Of a stretch of DNA of 64,000 bases, positions 48,275-60,415 are shown in pieces. The position numbers and the translations under genes are program-made. The stretch is from Pisolithus tinctorius (Eukaryota > Basidiomycota > Agaricomycetes > Boletales > Pisolithaceae). Numbering within the stretch: the first letter of the stretch is position 1; each line of letters opens with the position of its first letter. The notes under the pieces are model-generated. The model saw only the letters and a list, made by a program, of their open reading frames with translations, searched no databases and was not told the DNA's origin. The DNA is taken from the NCBI GenBank assembly GCA_024663395.1, contig JANFAH010000007.1, positions 1,612,001 to 1,676,000 of the forward strand, written 5' to 3'.

Positions 48275-51226
48275 AAGAAGTGAGCAACACCTACTTCCAA
48301 CCTCAGCGTGCGAGAACTATTGACGTCCTGATCTCGGTTTATCCCAACGAGGGAGTGTCCACGCTCGTACAACGACCCTTGGAGACTGATCACAACAAAC
48401 TGGAATGCGTCGGATGCGTGCGAGACTCAGGATATAATTGGGAACCTTGGCGGCGTTCGTATTGTCCGATGTTGCGTCGACTTCGTCTAGCACGAAGAAT
48501 GGTGTCGGTTGGTAGCTGCAATACACGCCAGTTCGTATATCCCTGGTACCTATCTCATGGCGAAGAGGAGTGCAAAAGCAGCTACTGTTTTCTCTCCATC
48601 ACACAATTGTTCCATATCTCGGAAACGCTTCATGGGTGGCATAGTGTGATACTTTATGCCAGCGGCGTAAGGCCCCTATCAAGCCCATTGTAAGAGAAAG
48701 TAGTATACAACAGATAATCCGGAAATTTTACCTTGATGTCTTCCAGACTGAGGTATGCAACACTTCCATAGGTGCGGACTTGCCCTTTGTCAGTTCGTTG
48801 TATACAAGGTCTATTCGACCAGCGATGTAAATATAGGCTTTGGGTAAGAAGCTCGTATCAAAGGTTACAATAGCGCGGTATTGCGCTACATGAAAGGTTG
48901 ACGTGCCTCCGTCGCTTGACATCGCTGAACTGGTCTCGAGCTTTCTCCGAGTCCTTGCGCACCTTTTCAGGCGCTTTCTCAGTATCTGTAAACTTAGCCT
49001 CCACATCGTCTAGTCTACGTGTCACATGTCACCGACCAGTAGACACCATAACATCAGAGATTGCCTCCCACCTTTCTATCACTTTGAGATATGGCGCCAT
49101 TCGCTCTATTTCCGGATTCGGCTTCAGGATGGATGAGTCGAACCGTGCGAGCATCTCTGACAAGCTGCCCTGGGTGCAAATTTGTACAATGTTCATCGCA
49201 ATACGAAAACCAAAACTTACCTCTCCCTCCTCGTCGTCCAGGGCGTCGAGGTCAACCTCAATACCGTGTCTTGCACTTGTTTTGGTCCCTGAGTACCCCC
49301 CTCGTCCTCGTCCACATCCATAGCGACTTCTTCACGGAGGTTCTGTTGGAAACGTTAACAGTAACGCTCGTACCATACGTCAGTTTACGTTACCTCCTCC
49401 ACGGAGACGTGTTTCAAATTGCCTAAGCTGATGTCTTCAAGTCGACACTTGCGATACAAAGCCGTGCGTTCAAGGCCCAACTTCCCCATCTCGTCGTTCT
49501 AAATTTGCATGAGCATGAAGTGGGGGATGTGAATTACCTTACGTTACCGGAGGCCAATCTCTTTCAGCGCCTGATCAAGTACTTTGTTTGAGCGGGCATG
49601 GACTTTCTTCGCCTGCTCAACGGTCTTATTCTTCTCTTCTTGGATATGATTGAACTCATCGGGACCCTCGCGAAGGCGTTCCAGTGCTTCCAGAGCTTCG
49701 GCGATTTCCTCCCGCACGCGGCGCTTCCCTTCCTCAAGCTCAGCCTCCTTGGCGTCCTCTTCTTGGGTTTTCCGGAGGTTAGCTAGGCGCGTCTGGGTCA
49801 GCTGTAACTCCTCTTGTTCAAATTGCGCCCTGATACGGGCAAGCCGATTGTCAGACCATGTTGCCACCCATGATGAAAGGACTAACTAACTAACGCATCA
49901 GCCGTGCAATTTGCTGACAAATCTCTTCGCTGAACAACTTGTGCTGTACTGAGACACGGGATGATGAGCCTCTAATTCATGAGGAGCGTAGGTGGTGTAA
50001 TACACTAATAAATGCGCGTTTTCCTCACCTGCTGCTTCTTCCGCAGCTCGCTGTGCCTACTGCAGGTTGTGACGGAGCCACTCTAAATTGGCTCGCTGAC
50101 GCTCCTCAGCTTTTGCCACAAATTGTTCGTGTAGAGTTTTTGTGTGATGTGCCTTCCGAGTTTAATGTCTAATTTTCTCGTCGGTCGTCACCAGCTTGGG
50201 TTACTATGTATGTATGCTGGTTGAAGACGATTCGTCAGCGGTCTCATTGGTCGTACTGTACCTTGGAATCAATGGCTTTCTCAGCCTTCTTGATCTCCCC
50301 CTCCTCTGTGAAGACTGTTACGCGCACTTTGGCATGTTCGCCCGGGTTGTGTCGAGTTTCGTCATCGACTCGCTGTTCACTTCGGAGACCTGCGAGAGCC
50401 TTGGGATTTCGTTTGGATATCGTGAGCATTTGCTTCAAGAACCTTCTCGATGTGAAATAACTTGTATAACGAAGCATTAGTTCGTCCTGCCAACGAACAA
50501 GGGGCAACACTACTTGCAACGACGATTGTACATACCCTTTCGCGATGGAGGCCCTCGAAGCGTCTTGCTTCTCCCTTTTGTTCCTTGTACTGTTGAATGT
50601 GGCATTCTCAATCGCCCATTCCTGTGCCTCCTTGCCTTCTTACTCGGCAGCCAACTCTACGAGCCTTTATATCTGCTCGATAAGACGCATCAATTCACGC
50701 GGTGATTGTGATCCACAGCTTCGACGTCTCCCTGGAAGTCTAGGGAGTTCTTTGCTTTCACGAGAATGTTATGGGATACGAGGACTGCGTTGTATGCCGC
50801 AAAAATGGGGACTCGATCATTGAGATCATGAGACGGCACGCAGAGGCACTAGTAATTGAAATTCTGAGAAAGGATTATCATCCCAGGTGGCAAGAGCAGG
50901 ATGCGTGGACGTACGTGGGCTGGAATCGCCACTCTTTCTTACCCGCATCCTCATAAACAGCAAGTACCCAAGCCTTCTTTGCGCTCCTTCCCTCTGATCC
51001 TCGTCCCCGTCGCTCTCCTCCCTGCTTCCCTGGTCTCGAATGGGTTCCGAACCATCCACCCGTGCCATGGCAAGTCTCCCCTGGTACACAAGATCCCTGA
51101 GTTGGCTACTCCGCAACTAAGCGCTCTTGACGCCGAGCGTGAACGAGACGGTATCCATGAGATTGGATATCCGGCACCATTAGGGCCTATGGCGGAGGTG
51201 AAGTGTTTGAATGGTCCAATAAGCTG
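48275..51226 (-). pseudogene. Relic of cohesin subunit SMC1
   Basis: Read right to left, the N-terminal ATPase begins YQLIGPFKHFTSAIGPNGAG near 51180. The Walker A Lys codon is lost by a one-base deletion. NLMD follows in the shifted frame, a TAG replaces the Gln of SAQLRSS, and SQLRDLVYQGR and KKAWVLAVYED occur in different frames. Coiled-coil remnants follow (EIKKAEKAIDSKV near 50260; 49867-49544). Then come NDEMGKLGLERTALYRKCRL near 49450, LTKGKSAP near 48790 and [13 protein letters not shown] near 48630. The ABC signature reads LCDGEK where LSGGEK is expected. [16 protein letters not shown] near 48480 and [13 protein letters not shown] near 48390 end it. Intron-like gaps are kept. The many frameshifts show a dead copy of a normally essential gene. 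Confidence 0.8.
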
Positions 51227-52473
51227 GTACCCCCTACATTCACTCCCAGGACCGAGCCGACCAACCTCACGATCTAAGTAAGCCCCAACCTTATGTATCG
51301 AGTGACATCCCAAGGTAAGGCGGGTTTTGCAAAGTCTCCCCAAGAAAATTAACCCCTCTACTTTCGTGTGTACTACTCTACGCCTGCCCGTCAAATTCAA
51401 ATTACGGGCACCTTGGCCCTGTGATGCCAACGGAACTGCGTAGAGCATATTTAAAGCAATAATATTCCATGTATACCCTAGATGTGTGCTTGAACTGCAT
51501 GAATTCACAGTTACGTTTTTTTCTTCTTCTTTCCCTGCAGATCCGGTAGCGCAAACATATTTCTCCTTGTCGAGGCGCAGGTATGTATATAGTTCCAGCG
51601 TTGAAGAATATCGCCCTCTCCGTTGCACGGCGCTCTTACTCAGTAGCTGCACAGCGGAGGTTAGGTCTCATCGTTCCTGGATGTCAGAGTGATGCATACG
51701 TTCTGTGTTCCCTGGTATCCTTCACGCTGTGACCAGTGGTTACTGTGGTTGTCAGGACTGAACACTGTCCTTACACCGTCTTTCGACGCTGTCGTCGTGG
51801 TCACCGTCTCACCGGCCCGCCTTAGACGACTTCCTCCTCGGCATTAATGACCAGTCCTCGGGATAGAAGGCGTCTTGATCTGCGCGTCGGGGACTGAGAA
51901 AGGGAGCCCACGGCCCTTCCGTCCAATGTAACGTGACGGGCCGGCGTGTAATACCGTCGCTTTCGAGGCTCTGATGATGGAGAACTATGGCTAACGCCCC
52001 TCCCAGTACTTCCATGTTCGCAGCCTGAGAGTAAAACTAGAGTCAAATGTGTCTCATACACTGAAATTACGACGTCGTTTGTAACTGGAAAGGACAGATT
52101 TTCACCTGTGCATACCATTTTGCTTTGACGAAATACTAAGGCTTCACCATCGTTCTCTTGTGTTTCCTTTAGAGAGAGCTCTGCTACTGTGAATCTCGGG
52201 TCGGTGCGAGCAGGTTACTGTGAATGCAATGAACTCGACCATTCAGTTTGGGTCGGCTCAAATGTTATTAGACGCCCACTTGCAACACTGTACAAGTGGC
52301 AGTCCTTGCACACCTTATCGACAGGCACATTGATAATTGATCAGCACGAGTCAGCGCAGTCCGCAGTTCTACACCCTTTGCACTCGTCTCCCATCATCGT
52401 TGTCTGCCAACTGCCTGTCAGGACATCGGAAATTTTCCATTTCAGTTGTTAATTATTCATTACTGCATCGTTC
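51227..52473. other. Intergenic region, CpG-normal to CpG-poor transition
   Basis: No supported gene. The left part belongs to the SMC1 relic flank. The right end should carry the promoter of the GTPase gene. Confidence 0.4.
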
Positions 52474-54600
52474 ATGGCTCCTTGGTCTTTCAGCGCATTA
52501 CGGCGTTCACGGAAGCATCCTCAGCAGCCTCTGAGTGGTGGCGTGCTCCATCCACAAACAGTTACTGCTCCCACTGGAGTTGCTCAGACAGGTATGCCGT
52601 ACTAGCTAGGGAAAAAAAATTGCACTTTTGTGCTGATCGGTGCTATGTAACTTGTCTATGTTCTGTCCAGGCAATGCAGATCATCACATTCCTGCACCGA
52701 CTGGCGGTGATATTGCTCTTTCTGCATCTACTGGAGCTACCTATCGAAGTTCTTTTGCAACCACTATAGGAGTTCCTTCTCCTGGGTTGATGGACGTTAC
52801 TACTTGTGCGCATTCTCCCCAAGGCAACATAGGTGATGCTGTCCATGCATCAACTGAGGGGATACCCAAGGGCACGTGTTTTACATGTGACAGTGGGGCG
52901 AAGTCTAATGTCAACCAGTGACAGATTCTACTTATCGCTCTGCATCTACTGGAGCTACCCCTCCAAGTTCTTCTGCAACCACTACGGGAGTTCTTGCCCC
53001 TGGGTTGACAGGTCTTACTACTCATGCACATTCTCCCCAAGGCAATGTGAATGATGCTGTCCATACATCAACTGAAGGGATATCCAAGGGCACGTGTTTT
53101 ACTTGTGACAGTGGGGCGAAGTCTAATGTCAACTGGTGACAGACTCTGCTAATCACTCTGCATCTACTGGGGCTACCTGTCGAAGCTCTTCTGCAACTAC
53201 TATGGGGATTCCTGCCTCTGGGTTAATGGACATTGCTAGTTCACATTCTCCTCAAGGCAATGAGGCTGATGCTGTTGGTGGATCAACTGAGGGGATACCC
53301 AAGGGCATGTGTTCTATTTGCACTAGTGGGGTGAAGTCTAATGTCAACTAGTGACAGGCTCTACTTATCACCTGAATCCCACTCGGGCTGGGGCAAATCT
53401 CAATCACATCCGTCGTTTTCGCATCCTTGTCATGGGAAGAGCAAATGCAGGTAAAACAACTATCCTGCAGAGGCTCTGCAACACCACAGATCAACCAGAA
53501 ATCTTTGATGGGAAAGGAAGGAAGGTATGTAGAATGTGCTGTAATTTCTGGTGGCTCCTCATTGTCCTTGGCTGTTCAGGTTGATGCTGCTGTGGTTGAA
53601 GGTTCACTGATGGTGAGATCTTCTCCATTGCAAGCAATGTGTTATTAATGATATTCAGCATGGTGACCACAGCATTGAGAATGAGCTGGTGTTTAAGAGT
53701 AATTCTCACTATATATTTCATGACTCCTGTGGTTTTGAAGCTGGCAGTGAGGAACAGTTCAAAAAGATGAAGGAATTTGTAATGGATCGTGCTAAGACAC
53801 CAAAGTTGGAGAAGAGGATACATGCTATCTGGTAAGACTTGCAAAACTGGCACCATGGGTGGAGTGATGTGTTCCTCATGGATTGATGGTTTAGGTTTTG
53901 CATTCCATTGACTGACACCCACAGGATGGTGACAATGGCTGAGAGGAAGTTTTTTGATGAATGTGAAACAGGCCATGGTATGTTACAAGGTTTTGATATG
54001 TGTGGTTGAATGGAATTGAGGGTTCCTATAGTGCCTGTGATTGTGCTGTTAACAAAGGCAGACAGTTTGGAGTTGGAGGCTTTTCAGGAGATTGAAGAGC
54101 TACAATTAGAACCAGATGAAGCTGAGAGAAGGATGATTGAAATACAAGGAAGGATGCTGGATGAGAACCTTGAAAAAGTCAAAAAGTGGTTGAATAGATT
54201 GAAGTTCCAACCACATGACTTCCTGCCATTAACAGGGAAGTTCTCAATCATTACTGGTTTGAGTTCTGGAAGACTTAATCAGAGATTGCTGCAGGGATGC
54301 AACAACCAGGTGCAGATTGTTCTGCCCTGCTGAAATGTACAGCAGATGTCCTAAATGATGAAAGCCTGCAAATGCTTCTTATATCAACACAGCAGTCCAG
54401 TTTGGCATTGTGTATGGAATTTGCTATAAAGAAGTAAGCATTAAAGCAAAGACTGTGACATGTATTAACACCATGAAGGACATTGAAAAGTTGCATGACA
54501 AATGGGTTGTATGATGTGCAACCAAAATCACTGGCAGCTTTTCTAGCAAGTTGGTTCCCATATGTATGGAAAATGTCATGGTTGGAAGTTATGTGTACTT
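52474..54600 (+). CDS. P-loop GTPase-domain protein (Agaricomycete type)
   Basis: Exon 1 is 52474-52591 (MAPWSFSALRRSRKH). After a GTATGC intron, exon 2 starts at 52671. A region of three 218-bp tandem units follows (Ser/Thr/Gly-rich, ending with C-x2-C). The G domain begins at 53358. Exons 53358-53524, 53580-53612, 53659-53831 and 53895-53975, and one from about 54021, show G1 MGRANAGKTT, G3 HDSCGFEAG and G4 LLTKAD. A later exon near 54300-54432 reads GADCSALLKCTADVLNDESL onward. The G domain is uninterrupted within exons, so the gene is probably live or recently so. The junction at 53975/54021 and the end are not resolved. Function in fungi is unknown; NLR-like or AIG1-like roles are guesses. 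Confidence 0.65.
52721..53357 (+). repeat. Three tandem 218-bp units in the GTPase gene
   Basis: The anchor TCTGCATCTACTGG occurs at 52721, 52939 and 53157, exactly 218 bp apart. Each unit encodes SASTGAT ... SPQGN ... STEGIPKG ... KSNVN and ends in GTGACAG. Because 218 is not a multiple of 3, the units lie in three different frames. That fits duplication of an exon plus intron, with TGACAG as the acceptor. Confidence 0.8.
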
Positions 54601-54629
54601 GCTGACATGGTCACTTCCATCTGCTGGGG

Positions 54630-57600
54630 ATTGATAGAGGGTGCGTATGCTGACCAAACATGTTCCAACCCTTGTCCACATGGGATGATAGATTGTGAGT
54701 GGAGTCAGGGCAGGCAGTTGTGGATCTATGCTGACCATGTTTGCTACCATCCTTGTCCACATGGGTTGATAGGGAGTGAGTGGATCATGGGAAGTGGTGG
54801 TGGATCCATACTGACCATGTTTCCTACCATCCTTGTCCACTTGGGTTGATAGGGTGTGAGTGGACTCATGACAGGTGGTAGTGGATGCATGCTGACTGTG
54901 TTTAATGCTGCCTTTGTCCACTTGGGTTGATAGTTTGTGAGTGGAGTCATCAGAGGTGGTGGAGGATTCATGCTGATCATGTTTGCTCTGACCCATGTCC
55001 ACTTGGGTTGATAGTATGTGAGTGGAGTTGTGGGAAATGGTGGTGAATCCAAGTTGACCATGTTTGCTACCACCCTTGTCTGTTTGGTTTAATAGGGAGT
55101 GAGTAGATCTCTGGTAGATGATGGTGGATGCATGCTGACCATGTGTGCTCCCCTATGTCCACTTGGATTGATAGCCTGTGAGTGGAGTCATGACAAGTGG
55201 TGGTGGATACATGCTGACCATGTTTGCTCCCACCCTTGTTCACTTGAGTTGATAGTATGTGAGTGAAATCTTGGTGGGTAGTGGTGAACCCAAGCTGACC
55301 ATGTTTGCTACTACCATTGTCTGTTTGGTTTAATAGGCAGTGAGTGGACTCCTGGCAGATGGTGGTGGATCCATGCTGATGTTATTTGCTCCCATCCTTG
55401 TCCACTTGGGTTGATAGGGAGTGAGTGGGGTGATGGCAGCTGGTGGTGGATCCAGGCTGACCATGTTTGCTCCCACCATTGTCCCCTTTGATTGATAGCT
55501 TGTTAGTGGAGTCATGGCAGGTGGTGGTGGACTTATGCTGACAATATTTTCTGCCACCCCTGTCCATTTGGGTTGATAGGATGTGAGAGGAGACATGGCA
55601 GGTGGTGGAGGATGCATGCTGACCATGTTTCCTCCCATCCTTTTTCACTTGCTTTGATAGCATGTGAGTGGAGTCATTGCAGGTAGTGGTGGATTCATGC
55701 TGACCATGTTTGCTTCTGCCCTTGTGGATTTGGGATGATAGCCTGTGAGTGGAGTCAGGGCAGGTGGGAGAGGATATATACTGACCATGTGTGTACCCAC
55801 CCTTGTGCATGTGCATGTGGGTTGATAGCCTGTGAGTGGAGTCATGGCTGGTGGTGTGAATCCATGCTGACCATGGTTGCTCCCAACCTTGCCCACTTGG
55901 ATTGGTAGCCTGTGAGTGAAGTCATGGCAGGTGGTGGTGGATCCATGCTGACCCAATTTTGCTCCCACCCCTGTCCACTTGGGTTGGTAGGGAGTGAGTG
56001 GAGTCTTGGCAGGTAGTGGTGGATCCATGCTGATCATGTCCCCCCCACTGTCCACTTGGGTTAATAGGGAGTGAGTGGAATCATGGCAGGTGGTAGATCC
56101 ATGCTGACCATGTTTTCTCCTGCAATTGTGCAATTTGGTGGATAGTTTGTGAGTGGAGTCATGGCAGGTTGTAGTGGACACATGCTGATGATGTTTGCTT
56201 CCACCCTTGCCCACTTGGGTTGATAGCATGTGAGTAGAGTCATGGCAGGTGGTGGAGGATACATGCTGACCATGTATTCTCCCACCCTTGTCCACTTGGG
56301 TTGATAGGGAGTGAGTGGAGTGATGGCACCTGGGGCTGATCCATGCTGACATGGTTGTTCCCACCATTGTCCACTTGGGTGGATAGATTGTGAGTGGGAT
56401 CATGGCAGGTGGGGGTGGATCCATGCTGACCATGTTTCCTTTATCCCTTGTCCACTTGGGTTGATAGTTTGTGAGTAGAGCAATTGCAGGTGGTGATGGA
56501 TAGATGCTGATGATGTTTGCTCCCATTCTTGTCTCCTTTGGTTGATAGATTGTGGGTGGAGTCATGGCAGGTAATGGTAGATCCACACTGACTATGTGTT
56601 TTCCCACCATTGTCTACCTGGGTGTGGTAGTATGTGAGTGGATTCATGGCAGGTGATGGGGGATCTATGCTAACCATGTTTGCTCCCACCTTTGTCTACT
56701 GGGGTTGATAGGATGTGAGTAGAGTCATGGCAGGTGATCACTGGTGGATCCTGATGGCCATGTTTTCTCCCACCCTGTGTGCTTGGGTTGATAGCCTGTG
56801 AGTGGAGTCACAGCAGGTGGTGGTGGATCCATGCTGACTATGTTTGCTCACACCCTTGTCCACTTGGATTAATAGCCTGTGAGTGGGGTCATGGCAGGTG
56901 GTGGAAGATCCATACTGACCATGCATGCTCCTATCCTTGTCCACTTGGGTTAATAGTGTGTGAGTGAATTTATGGCAGCTGAAGGTGGATGCATGCTGAC
57001 AATGTTTTCACCCACCTTGTCTATTTGGGTTGATAGGATGTGAGTGGGGTCCTGGGAGGTGGTGGTGGATCCATGCTGACCATGTTTTCTCCCATCCTTG
57101 TCCACTTGGGTTGACAGCAAGTGAGTGGTCATGGCAGGTGGTTGAGGATCTATGCTGACCATGTTTGCCCCCATCCTTGTCCCCTTGGGTTGGTAGTTTG
57201 TGAGTGGAGTCATGGGAGGTGGTGGTGGATGCATGCTGACCATATTTGCTCCTACCCTTGTGTACTTGGGTTGATAGGGAGTGAGTGGAGTCATGGCATG
57301 TGGCATTAATCCATGCTGACTGTGTTTTCTCCCACCATTGTCCACTTGGGTTGATAGCAAGTGAGTGGAGTCATGACATGTGGTGGAAAGCCATGCTGAC
57401 CATGTTTGCTTCCATCCTTGTTCACTTTGGTTGATAGCCTGTGAGTTGAGTTATGGAAGCTGGTGATGGGTACATGCTGACCATTTTTGCTCCCATCCTT
57501 GTCCACTTGGGTTGATAGTTTGTGAGTGGAGTCATGGCAGGTAGTGGTGGATCCATGCTGACCATATCTGCTCCCACCCTTGTGTACTTTGGTTCATAGG

Positions 57601-60415
57601 GAGTGAGTGGAGTCATAGCAGGTGGTGGAGGATCCATGCTGACCATATTTGCTCCCTGCATTGTCCACTTGGGTTGGTAGCCTGTGAGTAGAGTCATGGC
57701 AGGTGATGGTACATCTATGTTGAACATGTTTGCTTCTGCCCTTGTGTATTTTGGTTGATAGCCTGTGAGTGGAGTCATGGCAGGTGGTGGTGTATCCAGG
57801 CTGATGGGTTTGCTCCCATACTTGTGCACTTGGCTTCATAGCGAGTGAGTGGGTTCATGGCAGGTGGTGGTGGATAAATGCTGAAAATGTTTGCTCTGAC
57901 CCTTGTCTACTTTGGTTGATAGCTAGTGAGTGGGTTCATGGCAGGTGTTGGTGTATGCATGCTGACCATGCTTGTTCCTACCCTTGTCCACTTTGGTTGA
58001 TAGCAAGTGAGTGGAGTCATGGGAGTTGGTGGACCTATGCTAACCATGTTTGCTTCCACCATTCACAATTGGGTTGATAGCCTGTGGGTGAATCATCCCA
58101 GATGGTGCTGGATGCATGTTGACCATGTGTGCTCCCATCCTTGTCCACTTGGGCTGATAGCCAGTGAGTGGACTCACAGCAGGTGATTGTGGACAGATGT
58201 TGATGATGTTTTCTCCCACACTTGTCAACTTGGCTTTGGTAGTATGTGAGTGGAGCCATGGCAGGTGGTGGTGGATCCATGCTGACCATGTTCACTCCCC
58301 CCTTGTCCAATTGGGTTCATAGAGGGTATGTGGAGCCTTGTCAGGTTGTGGTGGTGCCATGGTGACCAATCTTGCTCCCACCATTGTCTGCTTTGGTTGA
58401 TAGCAAGTGAGTGAAGTCATGGTGGGTGTTGGAGGATCCATGCTGATCATGCGTGCTCCCATCTTTGTCCACTTGCATTGATAGATTGTGAGTGGACTCA
58501 TGGTAGGTGGTGGTGGAACTGTGCTGACCATGTTTGCTCCCACCCTTGTCCACTTGTATTGATAGCAAGTGAGCAGAATCATGGGAGCTGGTGGTGCATC
58601 CATGCTGACTGTGTTTTCACCAACCTTGCCCACTTGGATTGATAGCCTGTGAGTTGAGCCATGGAAGGTGGTAGTGGATCCATGCTGATCATGTTTTCTC
58701 CAACCCTCCTTCATTTGGGTTGGTAGATTGTGGGTGGAGTCATGGGAGGTGGTGGTGGATCCATGCTGACCATATTTGCTCACACCCTTGTGCATTTGGG
58801 TTGATAGGAAGTGAGTGGATCCAAGCTGACCATGTTTCTTCCAACTTATCCACTTGGATTGATAGCCTGTGAGTTGAGCCATGGTAGGTGGTAGTAGTCC
58901 CATGTTGACCATGTTTCCCTCCATCCTTGTCCACTTGAGTTGATAGATTGTGAGTGGGGTCATGGCAGTTATTGGAGGATCCATGGTGACTGTGTTTGCT
59001 CTCACCCTTGTTCACTTGGGTTGATAGAGAGTGAGTGGGGTCATGGCAGTTAGTGGAGGGAGGATCCATGCTGACTGTGTTTGCTCTCACCCTTGTTCAC
59101 TTGGGTTGATAGAGAGTGAGTAGGGTCATGGCAGTTAGTGGAGGATCCATGCTGACTGTGTTTGCTCTCACCCTTGTTCACTTGGGTTGATAGAGAGTGA
59201 GTGGGGTCATGACAGTTAGTAGAGGATCCATGCTGACTGTGTTTGCTCTCACCCTTGTTCACTTGGGTTGATAGAGAGTGAGTAGGGTCATGGCAGTTAG
59301 TGGAGGATCCATGTTGACTGTGTTTGCTCTCACCCTTGTTCACTTGGGTTGATAGAGAGTGAGTGGTGTCATGGCAGGTGGTCAAGGATCTGTGCTGACC
59401 ATATTTGCTCCACCCTTGTTCACTTGGGTTCATAGCCTGTGAGTGGAGTCATGGTAGCTGGTGGTTGATCCATGTTAAATATGTTTGCTGCTGCACCTGT
59501 CCACTTGGGTTCATAGATTGTGAGTGGAGTCATGGTAGGCAGTGGTGGATCTATGCTGACTATGTTTGCTCCCATTCTTGTCCACTTGGCTTGATAGCAA
59601 GTGAGTGGAGTCATGGCAGGTGGAGGTGGATCCATGCTGACCATATTTTCTCTCAACATTGTCCACTTTGGTTGATAGCGAGTGAGTGGAGTCATGGTAT
59701 GTGGTGGTAATCCATGCTGACCATGTTTGTTTCCATTGTCATTCACTTTGGTTGATAGCAAGTGTGTTGAGTGATGGTACTTGGTGGTGGATTGATGCTG
59801 ACTATGTTTGCTCTCACCTTTGTCCCTTTGGATTGATAGGGAGTGAGTGTTGTTATGGCAGGTGGTGGTGGATCCATGCTGACCATGTTTGCTCCCACCC
59901 TTGTCCACTTGGGTTGATAGCCTGTGAGTGGAGTTTGTGGTAGGTGATGGTGGATCCATGCTGACCATGTTTGCTTCAACTCTTGTCTGCTTGGGCTGGT
60001 AGCATGTTAGTGGTTTCATGGTAGTTGGTGGTATTTCCAAGCTGACCAATTCTTCTCCTACCCTTGTCCACATGGGTTGATAGCCTGTGAGTGGAGTCAT
60101 GGCAGGTAGTAAAGGATCCATGCTGACCATTGTTACTCCCACCCTTGTTCACCTGGATTCACAGTATGTGAGTAGATATCATGGTAAATAGTGGCATATC
60201 TATGCTGACCATGTTTGCTCCTGCCCTTTTCTGCTTGTGTTAATAGGGAGTAAGTGCAATCATGACAAGTGGTGGTGTATCACTCCTGACCATATTTCCT
60301 GCAAACCTTGTCCACTTGAATTGATAGGATGTGAGTGGAGTCATGAGAGGTGGTAGTGGACATATGTTCACCCTGTTTTTTTTTTCCACCCTTGTGGATT
60401 TGGTTTGATAGGAGG
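54630..60415 (+). repeat. 81-bp minisatellite, roughly 70 units
   Basis: The unit is about 81 bp. It reads GTGAGTGGAGTCATGGCAGG, then about 20 bp with GGATCCATGCTGACC, a pyrimidine-rich stretch with CCCACCCTTGTCCACTT, and GGGTTGATAG. Some units vary by a base or two. The period was counted in the near-identical stretch at 59000-59380. Because 81 is divisible by 3 and the unit is stop-free in several frames, long open frames appear on both strands. CpG is almost absent. The array starts directly after the GTPase gene, on its sense strand. Confidence 0.92.

Noticed and set aside
50951..51652. 233-residue minus ORF
   Set aside because: Only its middle matches SMC1 (ATPase start). The rest is upstream sequence and an out-of-frame reading after a deletion in Walker A, so it is not a protein.
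55645..56610. 321-residue minus-strand ORF of 27-residue repeats (YQPKWTRVGANMVSMDPPPP type)
   Set aside because: It arises from the stop-free 81-bp unit; the frame breaks wherever a unit has an indel and other frames and the other strand are equally open.
59405..59943. Plus-strand Cys/His/Trp-rich repeat ORFs in the minisatellite
   Set aside because: Same explanation. The regular Cys pattern only reflects the repeat unit, and start and stop points are arbitrary.
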